From the NCBI GenBank assembly GCA_947034885.2, contig OX344750.2, positions 17,230,053-17,294,052 of the forward strand: a stretch of DNA of 64,000 nucleotides, read 5' to 3'. The stretch comes from Thuidium tamariscinum. Lineage: Eukaryota; Streptophyta; Bryopsida; Hypnales; Thuidiaceae. Position numbers and translations under genes: made by a program. This document shows positions 24,186 through 36,365 of the stretch, one piece after another; the first letter of the stretch is position 1; each line of letters begins with the position of its first letter. Below the pieces are notes generated by a model that did not search any database, was not told where the DNA came from, and saw nothing but the letters and a program-made list of their open reading frames with translations.

Positions 24186-25667
24186 TTATTAGTCTCAACA
24201 TGGAAATGGACCCAAAAAATGCACTTCAAGTTGTGGTTGGAAATTTGTTCTTGCCTTGGTTAGATATACCACACCCCTATAGATTGGATGTTGGGTGTGG
24301 CTACTTATTAATGCCTCAATCTTAGTGCTAAGTTATATGTAACTAGTCATTGACATGTGTCTCCTACTTATTCAATTAACCCTTGAATGATGGACGGTTC
24401 ATCGTGAGATAAAGTGGTTTGCATGTAGTGTCCACGTCGGTGAATAAGCATAGTGCCTAGAGAAAATGAAATGGCTGTGAAAATATGGAAAAGCCAACAA
24501 TGCACGATGCCCTATTGAAAATTGGAAGAAGGGTAGTATAGCACCCTCACACCGTCTTCTAAATCTCTTAACCATCTTTTTAGAATTTGGATTATCCAAA
24601 ATTAATACCACAATCAATGAGGCTATTTCTTGCTCCCTACTATTGTGAACATCTCTTTGATTCCAATCCAAACAAATGTGGATGAAAAGTGGCTTTTCTT
24701 CATCCAGCAAGTTGCACTTTTGTCACCCATTGGACACAAAATGTCTGTTGTATCGTTCATAGGTTAAAGTAAGTGATTCCGTTGTGGGCCAAATTAGAAG
24801 CAAACCCATTGCAAGTAAAATTAGAATAGTAGTTTACATTTCACAACTTAACCCTTAAATGATGCTGAAGCCATTTTCTGGTCGATGAACTTCAGGGAAT
24901 CTTTCTATGTAGGACAGAATTGCAATCATTCATCCTCGAAATTAGGGGTGGAAAAGGAAGATCTTTTACAATGCTTTGACTTCCAACGTGTGTTTTTAGA
25001 TTTTTTTTTGAATCAATGATTCCCACGGTATCAAAATTCCTCAATTTGACGGCCACCGGCTTGTCGTTTAGGATTTAAATGTACACCACCATTACAAATT
25101 TGTCCGCAATGAGCTCGCTTAGGCCCTCTGTCTCTCCCCCACGACACCGGCCATCGAATTTCGCGACGCCCGCAGGACTTGTCCCATCCCCGAACTCCCC
25201 AACGCCGCGCCCGCGTCCACCGCCCTGTCTCTCTCGCTCTCGCTCTCTCCGTCCCTCCCGCGCTCTCTGTCGCGCTCCCTGTCACAACGCTGAAGAGCCG
25301 GAGCCATCGCCACTCCAGCCAGCCAGCCAGCCCGGCGCCACTTCCTATTCTGCCCGTTTTGGCCCTACCAGCCCCTTCCTCGCCACAATTTTTGCTCACA
25401 ACCGAAGCAAAGCCGCAGCACTCATAGATCAAAGCTCCGTAAACTTGACTTTTTCATCACTTCCAAGCTCCGCAGCTCTCTTCCCTGGTGTTCGCCATGA
25501 CGTTTTTTCTTGGCTACACGGGATAGCCTGACAAACCTCTGCCCGCTGGGGTTGGCTGGCTCGTGCTCGACTGGTTCTTGCTTTTTTCCGGTGTCGGTAG
25601 GGTTTGGTGTGGTGTTGGTGTGATTAGGTGTGTGGTGTGTTTTTCGGTGTCGGTGGACTTCGTAGAG

Positions 25668-28246
25668 ATGGGAGCTGTGACCTCGGCAGTGGCAGCGAGG
25701 TTTGCGTTCTTTCCGCCTACGCCGTCTTCGTATCAGGTGGTATTGGATGAGAGCACGGGCAAGTTGCGCATGACGGACGTGGAGCCCCGGGAAAACGTGG
25801 AGGTGCTCAAATTGCCGACCCGGCGGAATAACGAGATTGTGGCGTTGTTCGTGAGGCATCCGACGGCGACGCTCACTCTGCTGTATTCGCATGGAAACGC
25901 GGCGGACTTAGGGCAAATGCATGAGCTTTTCGTGGAGCTTAGTGTTCACCTCCGGATAAATATTCTCGGGTTTGTGCTGTTCTGTCGCTGCTGCCTTTTT
26001 GTTAATGTGTGTTGCTTAGAATTGGACGCGTGCGTGGCGTGTCTTGAGCTTTTGAGTTTTTTAGGTTTCGAGAGCTGGAACACAGGAGAAAGAATTTAAT
26101 CTGAGGATGTTTTTGAGCGGCCGGTTTGTTTTTGTTTTTGTCTTCAAATTTTGATGCTGCAGTTGTGGAGCAGTAAACGAGTTTATTTTATTCAGCAACC
26201 GTTCTAAATGTGATACTGTCTAGTAAACGATCATAATGTCCTTAAAATGATATCCGGCAGAACACACTCAACTGTCTCTGATGACCAACTCTGTACTCGC
26301 TCTTTCACTGTATATCTTGAGAATCCGTCATGCTGTGTGTACATCTGATAGGGCAACAGACGTATGCAAAGTTCTGAACGTGCTAATACGAGCACGTTTG
26401 TCGCCCTGAGGCACTGTCATTATAGAGGGCTGAGTTTATACCACACCCGCAAATACGGGTGCAATCTCATATCCGACATTAGCGAAAATATGAAAATTGC
26501 GTTGCGCACATATATCCGACTTGATACATATACGAGGGGCACATAGACCTGGCTTGATACAAATACGATCGAGCATTTTCACATTCTAACTAATTAATCG
26601 ACCTTCGTTAGTGTATTATTGATGTTCTAGTATAATCATTTGTGTTGATTGAAGCTCGGGCAATTTTCAGTGTATACTCGAATATATGCTTTTCATCGGT
26701 TGATGGACATATGTGGTGTCTCAGTAGTGGCAACTTCGTGAACGCAGTGTGCCTTTCGTCAAGGAAGCAGTGATCTTTTCCTATCCTAGGCTTACTCAGC
26801 TCCGCTTTCAACTAGTTTGGGTTACTTGATTTTTTGACTGAATTAAATTGGTTCTGATTCTGATGTTTTTTTAATTGTGCAGCTATGATTACTCAGGGTA
26901 TGGTGCATCTACCGGGAAGGTTAGTTTCTTCTTGTTGGTGTAGGCTGTGATTTATGAGAAGTTAAGTTTGGGGTTGTGACAGTTCCCTGCTAGGCGTTAC
27001 TCGCATTCTCTTGGAGTGCCTTAATCTTGGATATTCGTGGTTAGAATGCGCCGGTTTTGAGTCATACATGATGGGATTCATGTGTCATTCCATTTGCAGA
27101 TCCTGATTTTGCATGGTTTGTGTCTGCATTGCAGTCAATTCTTATTATTAGACACAAGCCTTGAAAACTTAAATTTCTTTACAAGGTGTCTGTTATTTCC
27201 ATTGTTGAATTCTTGGCCGAAACATTGAAGTTCTGCCTGGTTTATTTGTTTCCAGAGTCAGTGCTGTCCGATTCAATTTCTTGTTGTGTTTTCTTTTCCA
27301 GCCAAGTGAACCGAACACGTATGCAGACATTGAAGCAGCGTACAAGTGCCTGGAGGCGTATGGTATTCCAGAAGACAAAGTTGTGCTGTATGGGCAGTCT
27401 GTAGGCAGTGGTCCTACTGTTGATTTGGCCACTCGTTTACCTGCTCTTCGAGGTGTGGTTCTTCATAGTCCGATTCTTTCAGGACTTCGAGTGATGTATC
27501 CAGTAAAGCGGACGTACTGGTTTGACATTTATAAGGTAATTTTGTGGAGCCATTCCTCTCTCCATATCCATTACTTTTGTGTATGGAAGAGAAGAGATAT
27601 AATCTTATTACGGAGATATGATTTTACAGCTGGCTTGCCTAAGCCATGGGCTCTGTATTTTTTTTTCTTTTTGTTGATATTAGAATTGAGTTGTCTGCGT
27701 TTTCAATTTAACTTCAGGAAAACTAGGTGTAGTCGGCTCACAATCAATGTTCTAATCCCAGGAGGTTGTTTGAAAACGTATAACATCGGGATTGTTCGAT
27801 TTTGCAGAACATCGACAAAATCGGCCAAGTGTCCTGTCCCGTCCTTGTGATGCATGTAAGTGGGCGATCGCAACTAATGGGTGCTTCTACACAAGAAGGG
27901 TATTTGCTTGGCTTCCATTAGACGATATCAATTTATATCTGTGCTCTATGCATTTTGTAAGGCTGGTCTGCAGGATTGGTATTTGACTTGAAGATTCATT
28001 TGACTTGAGGATGTTTTAAGATATCGAAGTGTAATGTGGATTCATTATTTGCAGGGAACGTCTGACGAAGTAGTCGATTGGTCACATGGTAAGCAGCTAC
28101 ATGAGTTGTCCAAGGAGAAGTATGATCCATTGTGGTTGAAGGGGGCTGGTCACTGTAACTTGGAATTATATCCAGAGTATATCAAGCATCTTCGCAAGTT
28201 TCTCCTGTCATTGGATAATTCAAGGAAGGTCTCCGAATCATTCTAG
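25668..28246 (+). CDS. ABHD17-like alpha/beta hydrolase (depalmitoylase type)
   Basis: Five exons (25668-25969, 26883-26919, 27302-27535, 27808-27855, 28055-28246) splice in frame to 270 residues, the usual length for plant ABHD17 proteins. An alpha/beta-hydrolase fold is shown by [11 protein letters not shown] (oxyanion side), [13 protein letters not shown], the nucleophile elbow GQSVGSG (Ser146), the acid in [12 protein letters not shown] (Asp211) and the base in [11 protein letters not shown] (His240), so the triad is complete. The N-terminus MGAVTS fits an N-myristoylation signal, suggesting membrane attachment. Animal ABHD17 enzymes remove palmitate from membrane proteins; the plant substrate is unknown. 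The start is chosen because [17 protein letters not shown] is typical of plant members. The upstream GC- and CT-rich DNA fits a leader. Confidence 0.93.
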
Positions 28247-28799
28247 ATCTAATTTAGACGAGTTACAGAATCTTCTATTTCAGGAGTTTGTACATAACCC
28301 TTTCTGTCGTTTACATGTTTCAGGAGCCTTGTGCTCTGGGTTGATTCTGAAAGTTTTAGTGCTTAGGAAAAGGTTGAATTCGTTCATTGGATCTGACTAT
28401 TTTACTTTTATATTATTAGGGTGCAGGTTAGTACTTGGAACTGCATTGCTGATTGTGAATGTTTTGTCCAGCATGTGCCCCCAAATTTTCTGGTATGTAG
28501 GTGGAAATAAAATTATCCTTTTAAAAAGGCATTTCAAAAATGATGGGCGTTGCATTTCCAGGTGATATGTCTAGACATCTGACCCTCATGATGACTGCTA
28601 GTTTCTTGTCTAAGCCTTTTTCTGAGTCAAATGCCAGGTAGGAATCAAATCTACACTCAACCCTCTGTATGGTAATGTCATTACCTTCAGGGAACAAATG
28701 GGCTTCTAGTACACATTCATGTGGATATATCTTGACTTGGGGCAGTTGTCCAATTAGATTAAATTGTGTATGTTTGGAGATATAATGGGAAGGTGGCGC

Positions 28800-29053
28800 A
28801 GCGTTAAATCCTACCATCGAAGGTGGGCCCATACTTTGGATATACCAGGGGAAAACACTGAGTTTTTACTTTTTTTCATTTTTCATTTTTCTCGAATTCT
28901 GAATTCATATTCGTAATCAGACACCCCAATTTGGAAAGGGAGAGCTAAAACAAACCAAAAAATCCAATACAAAAATAAACCCTTGTCAATTCCTAGTACA
29001 ACAAGTTTTACCTTGTTGGGCCCACCTTGGATGGTAGGATTTAACATTCTGCA
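28800..29053. mobile_element. MITE-like TIR element, copy 2
   Basis: Inverted copy of the element at 10982-11244. Ends read GTTAAATCCTACCATCGAAG at the left and the complement of GAATGTTAAATCCTACCATC at the right. The interior repeats the same order of landmarks in reverse (GGGGAAAACACTGA, AATTCATATTCGTAATCAGA, TAAACCCTTG). Non-coding; no clear target duplication. Confidence 0.78.
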
Positions 29054-31460
29054 AGAAGGTGGTTGTGGTATGTGCACCTATTTATGGCCTTGATAAAATG
29101 TTGACATCTATTTTTGGATGAAAATTTTGAGTGCCAAGAAAATTGAGTGTTGAGAATAATTTTTGGGTCTTCTTATGATGTAAGGTAGATTGTTCCAAAA
29201 GCGACCATGTTTTCTAAAAGCTACCATGCCACAATGGTAGATTTTGGTTTTTGCTACAACTGTATATTTTAGCACGTGGTTGCTTTTAGAGCACATTGCA
29301 TTTGAACTTTGAAATTCATAACTAATTCTACATAGGTCCAAAAATATGAAACAACTTGGAGTTCAACTTCCCTGAAAAGGCAATTAGCTCTAAAGTGGTC
29401 GCTTTTAGAGCAGTCTACTTTAGGATGACTTTTGTAAATTCTCTTTCAATTAATTTTGATTGAATATGTGCAATGTTTTGATGTCATGAGCACCTTTTTG
29501 AGTGCCTATAAAGTGGATTTTGGAATCACCCATTTTATAATGATAGCCCCTTTTCTATCTTCATTTTTGAAATTTTTATTTCTTATTCATGTTGCTCGCA
29601 AAATTATACAACTATATGCATTTGCTAGACTTGCACTTTTAGAAATGCAAATCTAGCAAATGCATAATTGATAATTCTCCAAATTTTAACTTTCACTTAC
29701 CTAGTACTATTTTGAATAGCTTGGGTAATATTGATTGAGGCTCACTTCAATTTCTATGATACAACCCATTTCTTTATCTCTTACTTTTGAGTAGCTTGAG
29801 ATTGATGTAAGGTCACTTATTCAATCTTGTTTTCATGATGCAATTCATTGTTTAAAAGAAAAAATCAAACACATGGCAACTTCATATTCATTAAATTGGA
29901 ATTTTTAAAAACTCAAATAGGACTATAAGCTCTATTATTTAGTGCTTGAAGAATTGTAATTTTGAGATTTTATTGGTATGGAAATCAACCCAATACAAAG
30001 TTTGAAGTAATATGTGTAAAGTATCATTTAAGTCCAATAGAGATGTTACTTGCCCATGAGCTTTGAGGCTTTTAGTCTATAGCATTTTTACAAGTGTCTA
30101 GGAGATGGCTAATACTTTTGAGGCACTACCTTTGCCAACAATTACTTCTACCATACTTAAAACAAATTGTAGGAATCAATGAGTAAAGAATTAGTAGTAG
30201 TAGAAATTAACCCACAACAATGGATTAGTGTGTTTTATAGTAAGGAGTAGGAGGAATTATAGGACAATGATGTGGAAGTTAATTGGTTCAATTATGTGAT
30301 GGATAATTGGAAAAATTCTAAAGGACAAATTAGGATTTATAAACAAAAAAGTGTCAAGTAAGAAATGGGTGATTGGAAAATTAAAGTGGATGGTGGAATT
30401 GATAGAATTAGGAAACAAAATATAAAAAATAGGAATTAACATTAGGAAGTGAACTAAGAATGGAAAGTGCAAATACAAAAAACTAAAGCTAATTAGGAGA
30501 ATTAAATCAAAATTCTTTTGTAAAACATTTTGGAAGAGAATTGAAATTGAACTTAGAAAATGTTGTACATTTGTGTAAGATATGTTAGTTTAGGATAGGG
30601 ATGAATTAGAATGTGGACGGATAATAATATGCGAATGGAATAATTATTAAAGAAGAAAATTAGGGTTAGGTCTTTCTTCCATATATTTGTAATTTTCAAA
30701 AAGATGGAAAATATGGAAGTTTGATGTAAGAGGGATTATTAAGAAATTTGTTAATAGGTTTTATCATAATTTTGTAGGAAAAAAATAGATGAAGGGAAGA
30801 AAATGGTTTGTATTGCCTATAATGAAAGCAACAATTCTGAAAGACATTTGGACTTAGGGGGATTACAACCTTTTATACTTGGTAACCATTTGCAATAACA
30901 AAGTGTTTTTATGGGGGTGGGGGGTCGGTGGGTACTTATTTCTTTTCATTCTTTTTTTCCTCCCTATTTGTAGATAAAAAATCACTAGCATGTATTTTTT
31001 TGCATCCTACTCTTTTTTGTAAATAGGTAGGGAGACTAATTTTTAGCATCCTATTTTCTTTTTACACTTTAGTATTACAAAATATTGAGAGGAATGCAAA
31101 CACCTTGCAAAAGCATTAAAGCAAACATGTGAACAATAAGTTTTCTATAGCATTTGAACTAGCATTGGATACAATATGCAATACCAATAGTATAACATGG
31201 AAAGGGCCATTGAAAAAGAATGGGAAAAGCATACCATTGAAAAGAAAAGAAAAAACTAGAGCATGCATCTAGTAGTAGTACACAATCTATGAAAGAAGAG
31301 CATGTTGGAATGCAAGAAATTTAAAAATAAAATAATTGAATATACCACATGTATTCACAAATGTATGTATGATTAGTTTGAGCCCACTAGTGAATCTAAA
31401 ATTTACAATTTCAAGGTTTACAAACATAGGCCATCCACAAACAACAGTTGTGACTGCGTA

Positions 31461-31792
31461 CACTCATTAGAAGAAAACTACATTGTATTTGACAAAAACT
31501 GTGTTGAAACTATGTTGCATTCAACGTAACGCGTGGAGTGGATTGTGTTGAAGTCCTGCTTTGTCATGCGGAATTTTTCATTCTAATACAAAATTATGCG
31601 TTTTCTTTGTTCAATTTTGTGTTGACACATTGAAGTGCAAAATTTTGCGTTATAAAGGGAGAACTCAACACAATCCACTCCACATGTTACGTTGAACGTA
31701 GTACAGTCCCAATGCAGTCTTTGTTAAGTAAAACGCAAGTTTAGTAAGTTTAACGTAGTTTTTGGCATGAGTAGTATAGTTTTCTTCTAGTG
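31461..31792. mobile_element. Foldback element with CACTA-like ends
   Basis: Long inverted arms. The left end is CACTCATTAGAAGAAAACTA and the complement of the right end is CACTAGAAGAAAACTA. Internal arms share AACACAATCCACTCCAC, in opposite orientation, around a loop rich in AAAATTTTGCG. The ends match those of the element at 57075-57292. The left end carries extra bases and a target duplication is not evident. Confidence 0.55.
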
Positions 31793-31801
31793 ACTATAAG
31801 G

Positions 31802-32019
31802 AAAAGGGGTGTTTTAAGTATAGTTCTAGAGATAAGATTTCAAGTAATGACCCTTTTTAGAAGAATTCGAGTAAGAATTTACTAGAGATGTGTGCCTTTC
31901 TAGTAAAATTTTATTAAAAAATTAAAAAGATATGTATTTCTAGTATACTCTTACTCAAAATCGCCTAGAAAGGTCATTATTTAAAATCTTATCTCTAGGA
32001 CTACTTAAAACACCCCTTT
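31802..32019. repeat. Foldback inverted repeat
   Basis: The left arm has AAGGGGTGTTTTAAG and AGAGATAAGATTT. The right arm has their complements in reverse order at about 31982-32019. It lies next to the CACTA-like foldback ending at 31792, so the two may have inserted side by side. Non-coding. Confidence 0.65.
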
Positions 32020-32529
32020 CTCTTTTAGTAATAATTCCAATATGCTAGAAAAAATTAAGAGTGGAAGAAGTATTAACATGTGGATTTCTACCTAAATTTC
32101 CTAAAACACATCAAGAATAGTAGTTGCAACAGTTTACACTAGGAACAATAGCTAAAACAAGAGTAGAAACATTGAAAAAACACAACAAACTTCAAAGAGC
32201 ACTATGTAAGCATGACCTTGGGAACTTTTCCTACCAATCAAAAGTTGTGCTAAATTCAACTCAAGATAACAATTGAACCTACTAAGCATCTTTGGGGGGA
32301 TCTAAGGTTTGGCATCCTATTTTTTCTTCTATACCAGAAAATGGGAATTTCCTTATATTCTAATATTTTATATATAATCATCAAATTATGAGATATATAT
32401 ATAAGCCCAATGTTATCATAGATCTACCAAAAGTATAATTTTTTTCCTTCAATGAATTAAATTGATCCTATTTTTTTATTCACACCATTTTCTACTACAC
32501 TTAGAGTCTTCACCCCAAGCACTAGGATA

Positions 32530-33230
32530 ATTACAATAAATTTGGAGAAAGTTTTTGATAAATGGATGCAAGGCAAAGTCAAGATTCCAACAAGCCTAAT
32601 CACTTAGGCCATTTCAAAAAATGATGACATGTGGTGGTTGATCTAGTGGCAAAAGATCTATTGCCACTAAGATTTGTAGCAATTTTTTGAAGAAGGTGAT
32701 GAAGAGAACTACAAAGAATTTGAAGCTAATTATTATTAAGCAAATGCAAAGCAAATTAAAGCTTCTAATGAGCCTAGTCTTATGCCATTTGGAATGCTAA
32801 GAGTTAGTGTTGGCCATAGTAGTAGCATGGGATCTATTGCCACTTAGATTTGAAGCAACAACAGTTTAAGGGAGGAAATCTAAAGAACTACAACAATTTT
32901 GGAGCTCATTTTTGGTAAAAGAGAAATTGTAGAGAAAAAAGAAGATTCTAATCAGCATGGTTATAGGTAATTTAAAGAAACAATGACATAGCTAGTGGCC
33001 TTTTTAGTCATGGAGGGTCTCCTACTATCTTGAATTGAAATGTTATAATAAATTCTACAATTTTGAAGAAAAAAATTGAGAAAATTACAATAAATTTGTA
33101 ATTGATTTTTAGTGAGTAGGGTGAGGCAAACTTAGGCTTCTAATGAGCCTAGGTTCATGTCATTAAAAAAAAAATGAGGTGGTGGTGACCCTTTAAGTGG
33201 TGAATGGTCTATTGTAGATTTCCAAGCTCT
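32530..33230 (+). repeat. Degenerate ~180-bp tandem array, four units
   Basis: The marker AA(C/T)TACAA...ATTTG recurs at about 32530, 32708, 32887 and 33075, spacing 178, 179 and 188. Other markers, GATCTATTGCCACT and TTCTAATGAGCCTAG, recur in register in some units. The period is close to the typical length of plant satellite monomers, but the array is short and diverged. Confidence 0.6.
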
Positions 33231-36029
33231 AATTATCTTAGCAATTGTAATTGATATGCTTACAATATTGATTGTTTATTTTATAATCTTATTGATTTTG
33301 GCTATACATTTTATGTTGGTTGTGATGTGGTGATTAGTTATCTATAATCATTGTAATGTGTATTAGCTACGGTAATGTTGATTGGCATTGATTGTTTTTA
33401 GATGGAATATTATTGGTTACGGTAGTGTTGTACTGCATTACCTTAGGTCAAACCAATGTTTTTCTACTATCCAACTAGGTTCAATGTCCAAATATAGTAA
33501 TTTTTGGTGCTTAGCTTAGGAAGTCCATTACTTGAAGGGGTCTTAGGGGTCCCATTGTCTAGTAGCCTATTTTTTAAGGAATTTTTGACCATCATTGGTT
33601 GAGAACACTCATGCTCTTTGTTTCCTACATTTGTTGCCTTGTACCACATTATTCCCAATGAATCTTCTAGTATTGAGATCTGATTCTCTAAGATCCATGA
33701 ACAAAATTGTCATGGGGATATAGCCATATCTTTCCACTTTTTGTTAGATATAGTTTCCTCTAATTATCTTTCACTTGATTGTTAGATAGATTAAATGTCT
33801 AAGAGTAGCCATGCTTTAGTGAGATATGTGCCAAAAGTAGCAATGTTCTTCAACAATTGTCTAAGTGGCTCAACATGGTCCTTGATTTGAATTGTGTCTT
33901 TTATTCTTGTGTAGATTAACACATTTTCAAACTAGATGTGAATCCTTTATTAAATGAGCTAGTACATACACTTGCCCATGAAACCTTTGTGAATTGATAT
34001 AAAAAGTAGTCTATGTTTGTCTTGACATGGCACATTTCCTTAAGAATCTAGTCAACATTGTTAGAATATACTTATAGAGCTCTATAAAAAAAAGTCTCAC
34101 CAATGTCAATTCCTCTTTAAAGAATCATTTTTCAACTAAATTATCACAAATTTTCCTCAAAAAAGTTTCACAAGGGGTAGTTCGCTTGTTGGAACAATCT
34201 TATTATTGAAATTAGTTTTGTTTCAAATTTTTCTTTTCTTTTCTATCTTCTATGTGTGAAAATCAGTAGCTCATTTCCAATATTTTACACTAGAATCTTT
34301 AGTCAATTATTTAACACAAATTTTCTTAAAATTAAAGTAAAGTAAAAAAATTAAGTAAAAAAGATTCAAAGTCTTAAAGTAAAGGAAAAACAAATGTTTT
34401 TCAAATTTAAGACTTCTATCTTGCAATCTATACAACAAGATTAAAAAAAATTCTCCCATACAATTTTATACTAATCTAGTGCAAGATCCTAAAGTTAGAT
34501 ATCTATAAAGAAAACAAATTTTAAAGTTTCGAAATTTGCTATTGCAATGGCAATGTTGAGAGTCTTTTGATGATCAAAGGCCTTAGTCCTTCAAGTTCAT
34601 TATTAAAAAATTTGAAGAACCAATAGTGTTATCTTAAAGCTTTGAAATTCCCAAAGGACAATTGGAATGACCATATTGGAATGTTTAATCTACAAGATAT
34701 AAATATTTGTCTAAGGTGATCATGCAAATTGTCCAATTTTTTTAACAAAAATGAAACAAAATTAATGTATGATAACTTTAGATCTCATTGTATGTTCACA
34801 TATTGGTATCTTCAAAAATTTATTGGACAATATTGTATAGACCAATACAATTGATATTTTGCAAAAAGATACTACATAATCCAATACAATTGCTTAATCT
34901 ATTCATTTGTTTTTATTCAAAAGTCTTTTTTAATCTTTTCTAGGATAATGAATGTCACCTCAAAAAGTGTCACACTTCAGAAATACTTAATACCTCATAT
35001 GTTAAAAAGGTCATTGTTAGTACATGTGATCACTACTTATACAATTCTTTCTATCAATACAAAATATGTTTACATTGTTTTGAAACCCTTTCCTGTAAAA
35101 ATATTTTGAAAAATTATATGGAATGAGATATGGTTAAAAAATTTTACTACAAAATATTTTTGACTTGCATATTGATGCACATGCTCGGGGGTTCACTAGC
35201 GAAAATTATAGGAACCCCGTGCGATAAAAAATAGGATACAATATATTCATCCTGGGTAAATTTTATAAAAAATTTATATGTAATATACACTACTATATAA
35301 TTGTAAAACATCATTATAAATAATATAGCACAGCAAATAAACTAGAGTTTTAGAAAATCGGTAGATGTAAAATAGTGTATTAAATAAGGGGTAGAAAGGG
35401 TGATTAGTAGATTCAAGAGCTATAGCCTGTTAGAAATTCTATAATGGATGAAAAAAAAGCGATTGTTGTTGAAAATTCTTGGATGAATGTCTACCAGTGC
35501 AATCATGATGGAACTAATTGGTATACAGGAGACAACTTGTAAACAACATATAATATCCCAAGTTGTAAATGGCATACATAATCTAAAGGTATCCAACGGT
35601 CTTTGAACTAGAAGGCCGGGTTTGGGTGCGTGTATTCAAAATCAAGCTTCTTCCTGTGTGCAACTCTGTATGCCAATGGTTTGAAGCCCAAGCTTATTCG
35701 TTTTGAAATTTATGTTTTTTGCAAGTTGGCGGTTTGGCATGAAGGATTCTTTTGGTGCTTGCTAACACACCAACACACAAAGGCCAAATCAAAATACAAT
35801 ATGAAGGTTGGAGCTTCCACAGTGGTGAGTTTGGTTTGATTTTGTAGCCCATTTTCTTGTTGTGCATTCATTCATCTTTATCGATTATGTGTTTTTCATA
35901 TTGCAATTCAGAAACGTGGAACATACTGTAATCTTTAGGTCACATCTTCTACCCTAAATCCTAGAGATTAGGCTTGTAATTTACGTAGCACTAGTTTTAG
36001 GTCGGCAAATAGGATTTAGGGTTTTTCTT

Positions 36030-36272
36030 CTTCCGAGGATGTTTACAGGGTTTGGTTTACAATTTCAAGTTGTGGAGGATCTAACTATGGTCCAGGATTT
36101 TACTTTCCTTTGGAGGATGGCAATAGCATTTCCAAATTTTTTTTTCTTTGGAGGATCACAATGACGCAATAGGGTTTTCAATTTTTTTTCTTTAGAAGAT
36201 TGCAGGAGAGTTTCAAATTCTCTTTCTTCGGAGGATTGCAGTAGGGTTTAGGATTTGTTTTCTTCGAAGGAA
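36030..36272 (+). repeat. ~38-bp degenerate direct repeats upstream of ORF1
   Basis: Seven copies of a G(G/A)AGGAT-type core, usually preceded by CTTT or CTTC and often followed by GCA(A/G)TAGGGTTT, start at about 36035, 36075, 36113, 36151, 36195, 36231 and 36266. They lie about 100 bp before the ORF1 start, inside the left part of the transposon. Repeated subterminal motifs in TIR transposons are often transposase binding sites; that role is inferred here. Confidence 0.6.
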
Positions 36273-36365
36273 TTCAATTGGATTTACAAAATTTTCAGTT
36301 GAATTGGGGCACTTTTCATTTACAGTTTTGTAGGCATCAGTGCAAGCTCTTCAAAATTAGGCGCC

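Larger units (their letters stand above)
13707..25667. other. AT-rich gene desert with small transposable elements
   Basis: No host gene is supported across about 12 kb. Open frames are short and of biased composition. Listed separately are a TTAA-flanked element (14683-15249), foldbacks (16521-16776, 22646-23360), two CTCGGGG-family elements (18512-19585, 22662-22959), a GC-ended candidate element (21019-21281) and a dispersed repeat (23935-24185). The rest is unassigned. About 25080-25667 becomes GC-rich with CT-rich runs (about 25225-25300) and is probably the promoter and 5' leader of the ABHD17-like gene. Confidence 0.6.
28247..35183. other. AT-rich gene desert with foldbacks and tandem repeats
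   Basis: No gene is supported. The stretch holds the ABHD17-like 3' flank, the second MITE copy (28800-29053), foldbacks (31461-31792, 31802-32019) and a ~180-bp tandem array (32530-33230). A block at about 29270-29410 with AAATTCATAACTAATTC and ATATGAAACAACTT belongs to a dispersed repeat also seen at 48300-48680 and near 60570. The remainder is unassigned. Confidence 0.6.

Noticed and set aside
25031-25531. Overlapping long frames on both strands before the ABHD17-like gene
   Set aside because: They are Arg/Ser/Pro-rich translations of a GC- and CT-rich leader, open on both strands because of base composition.
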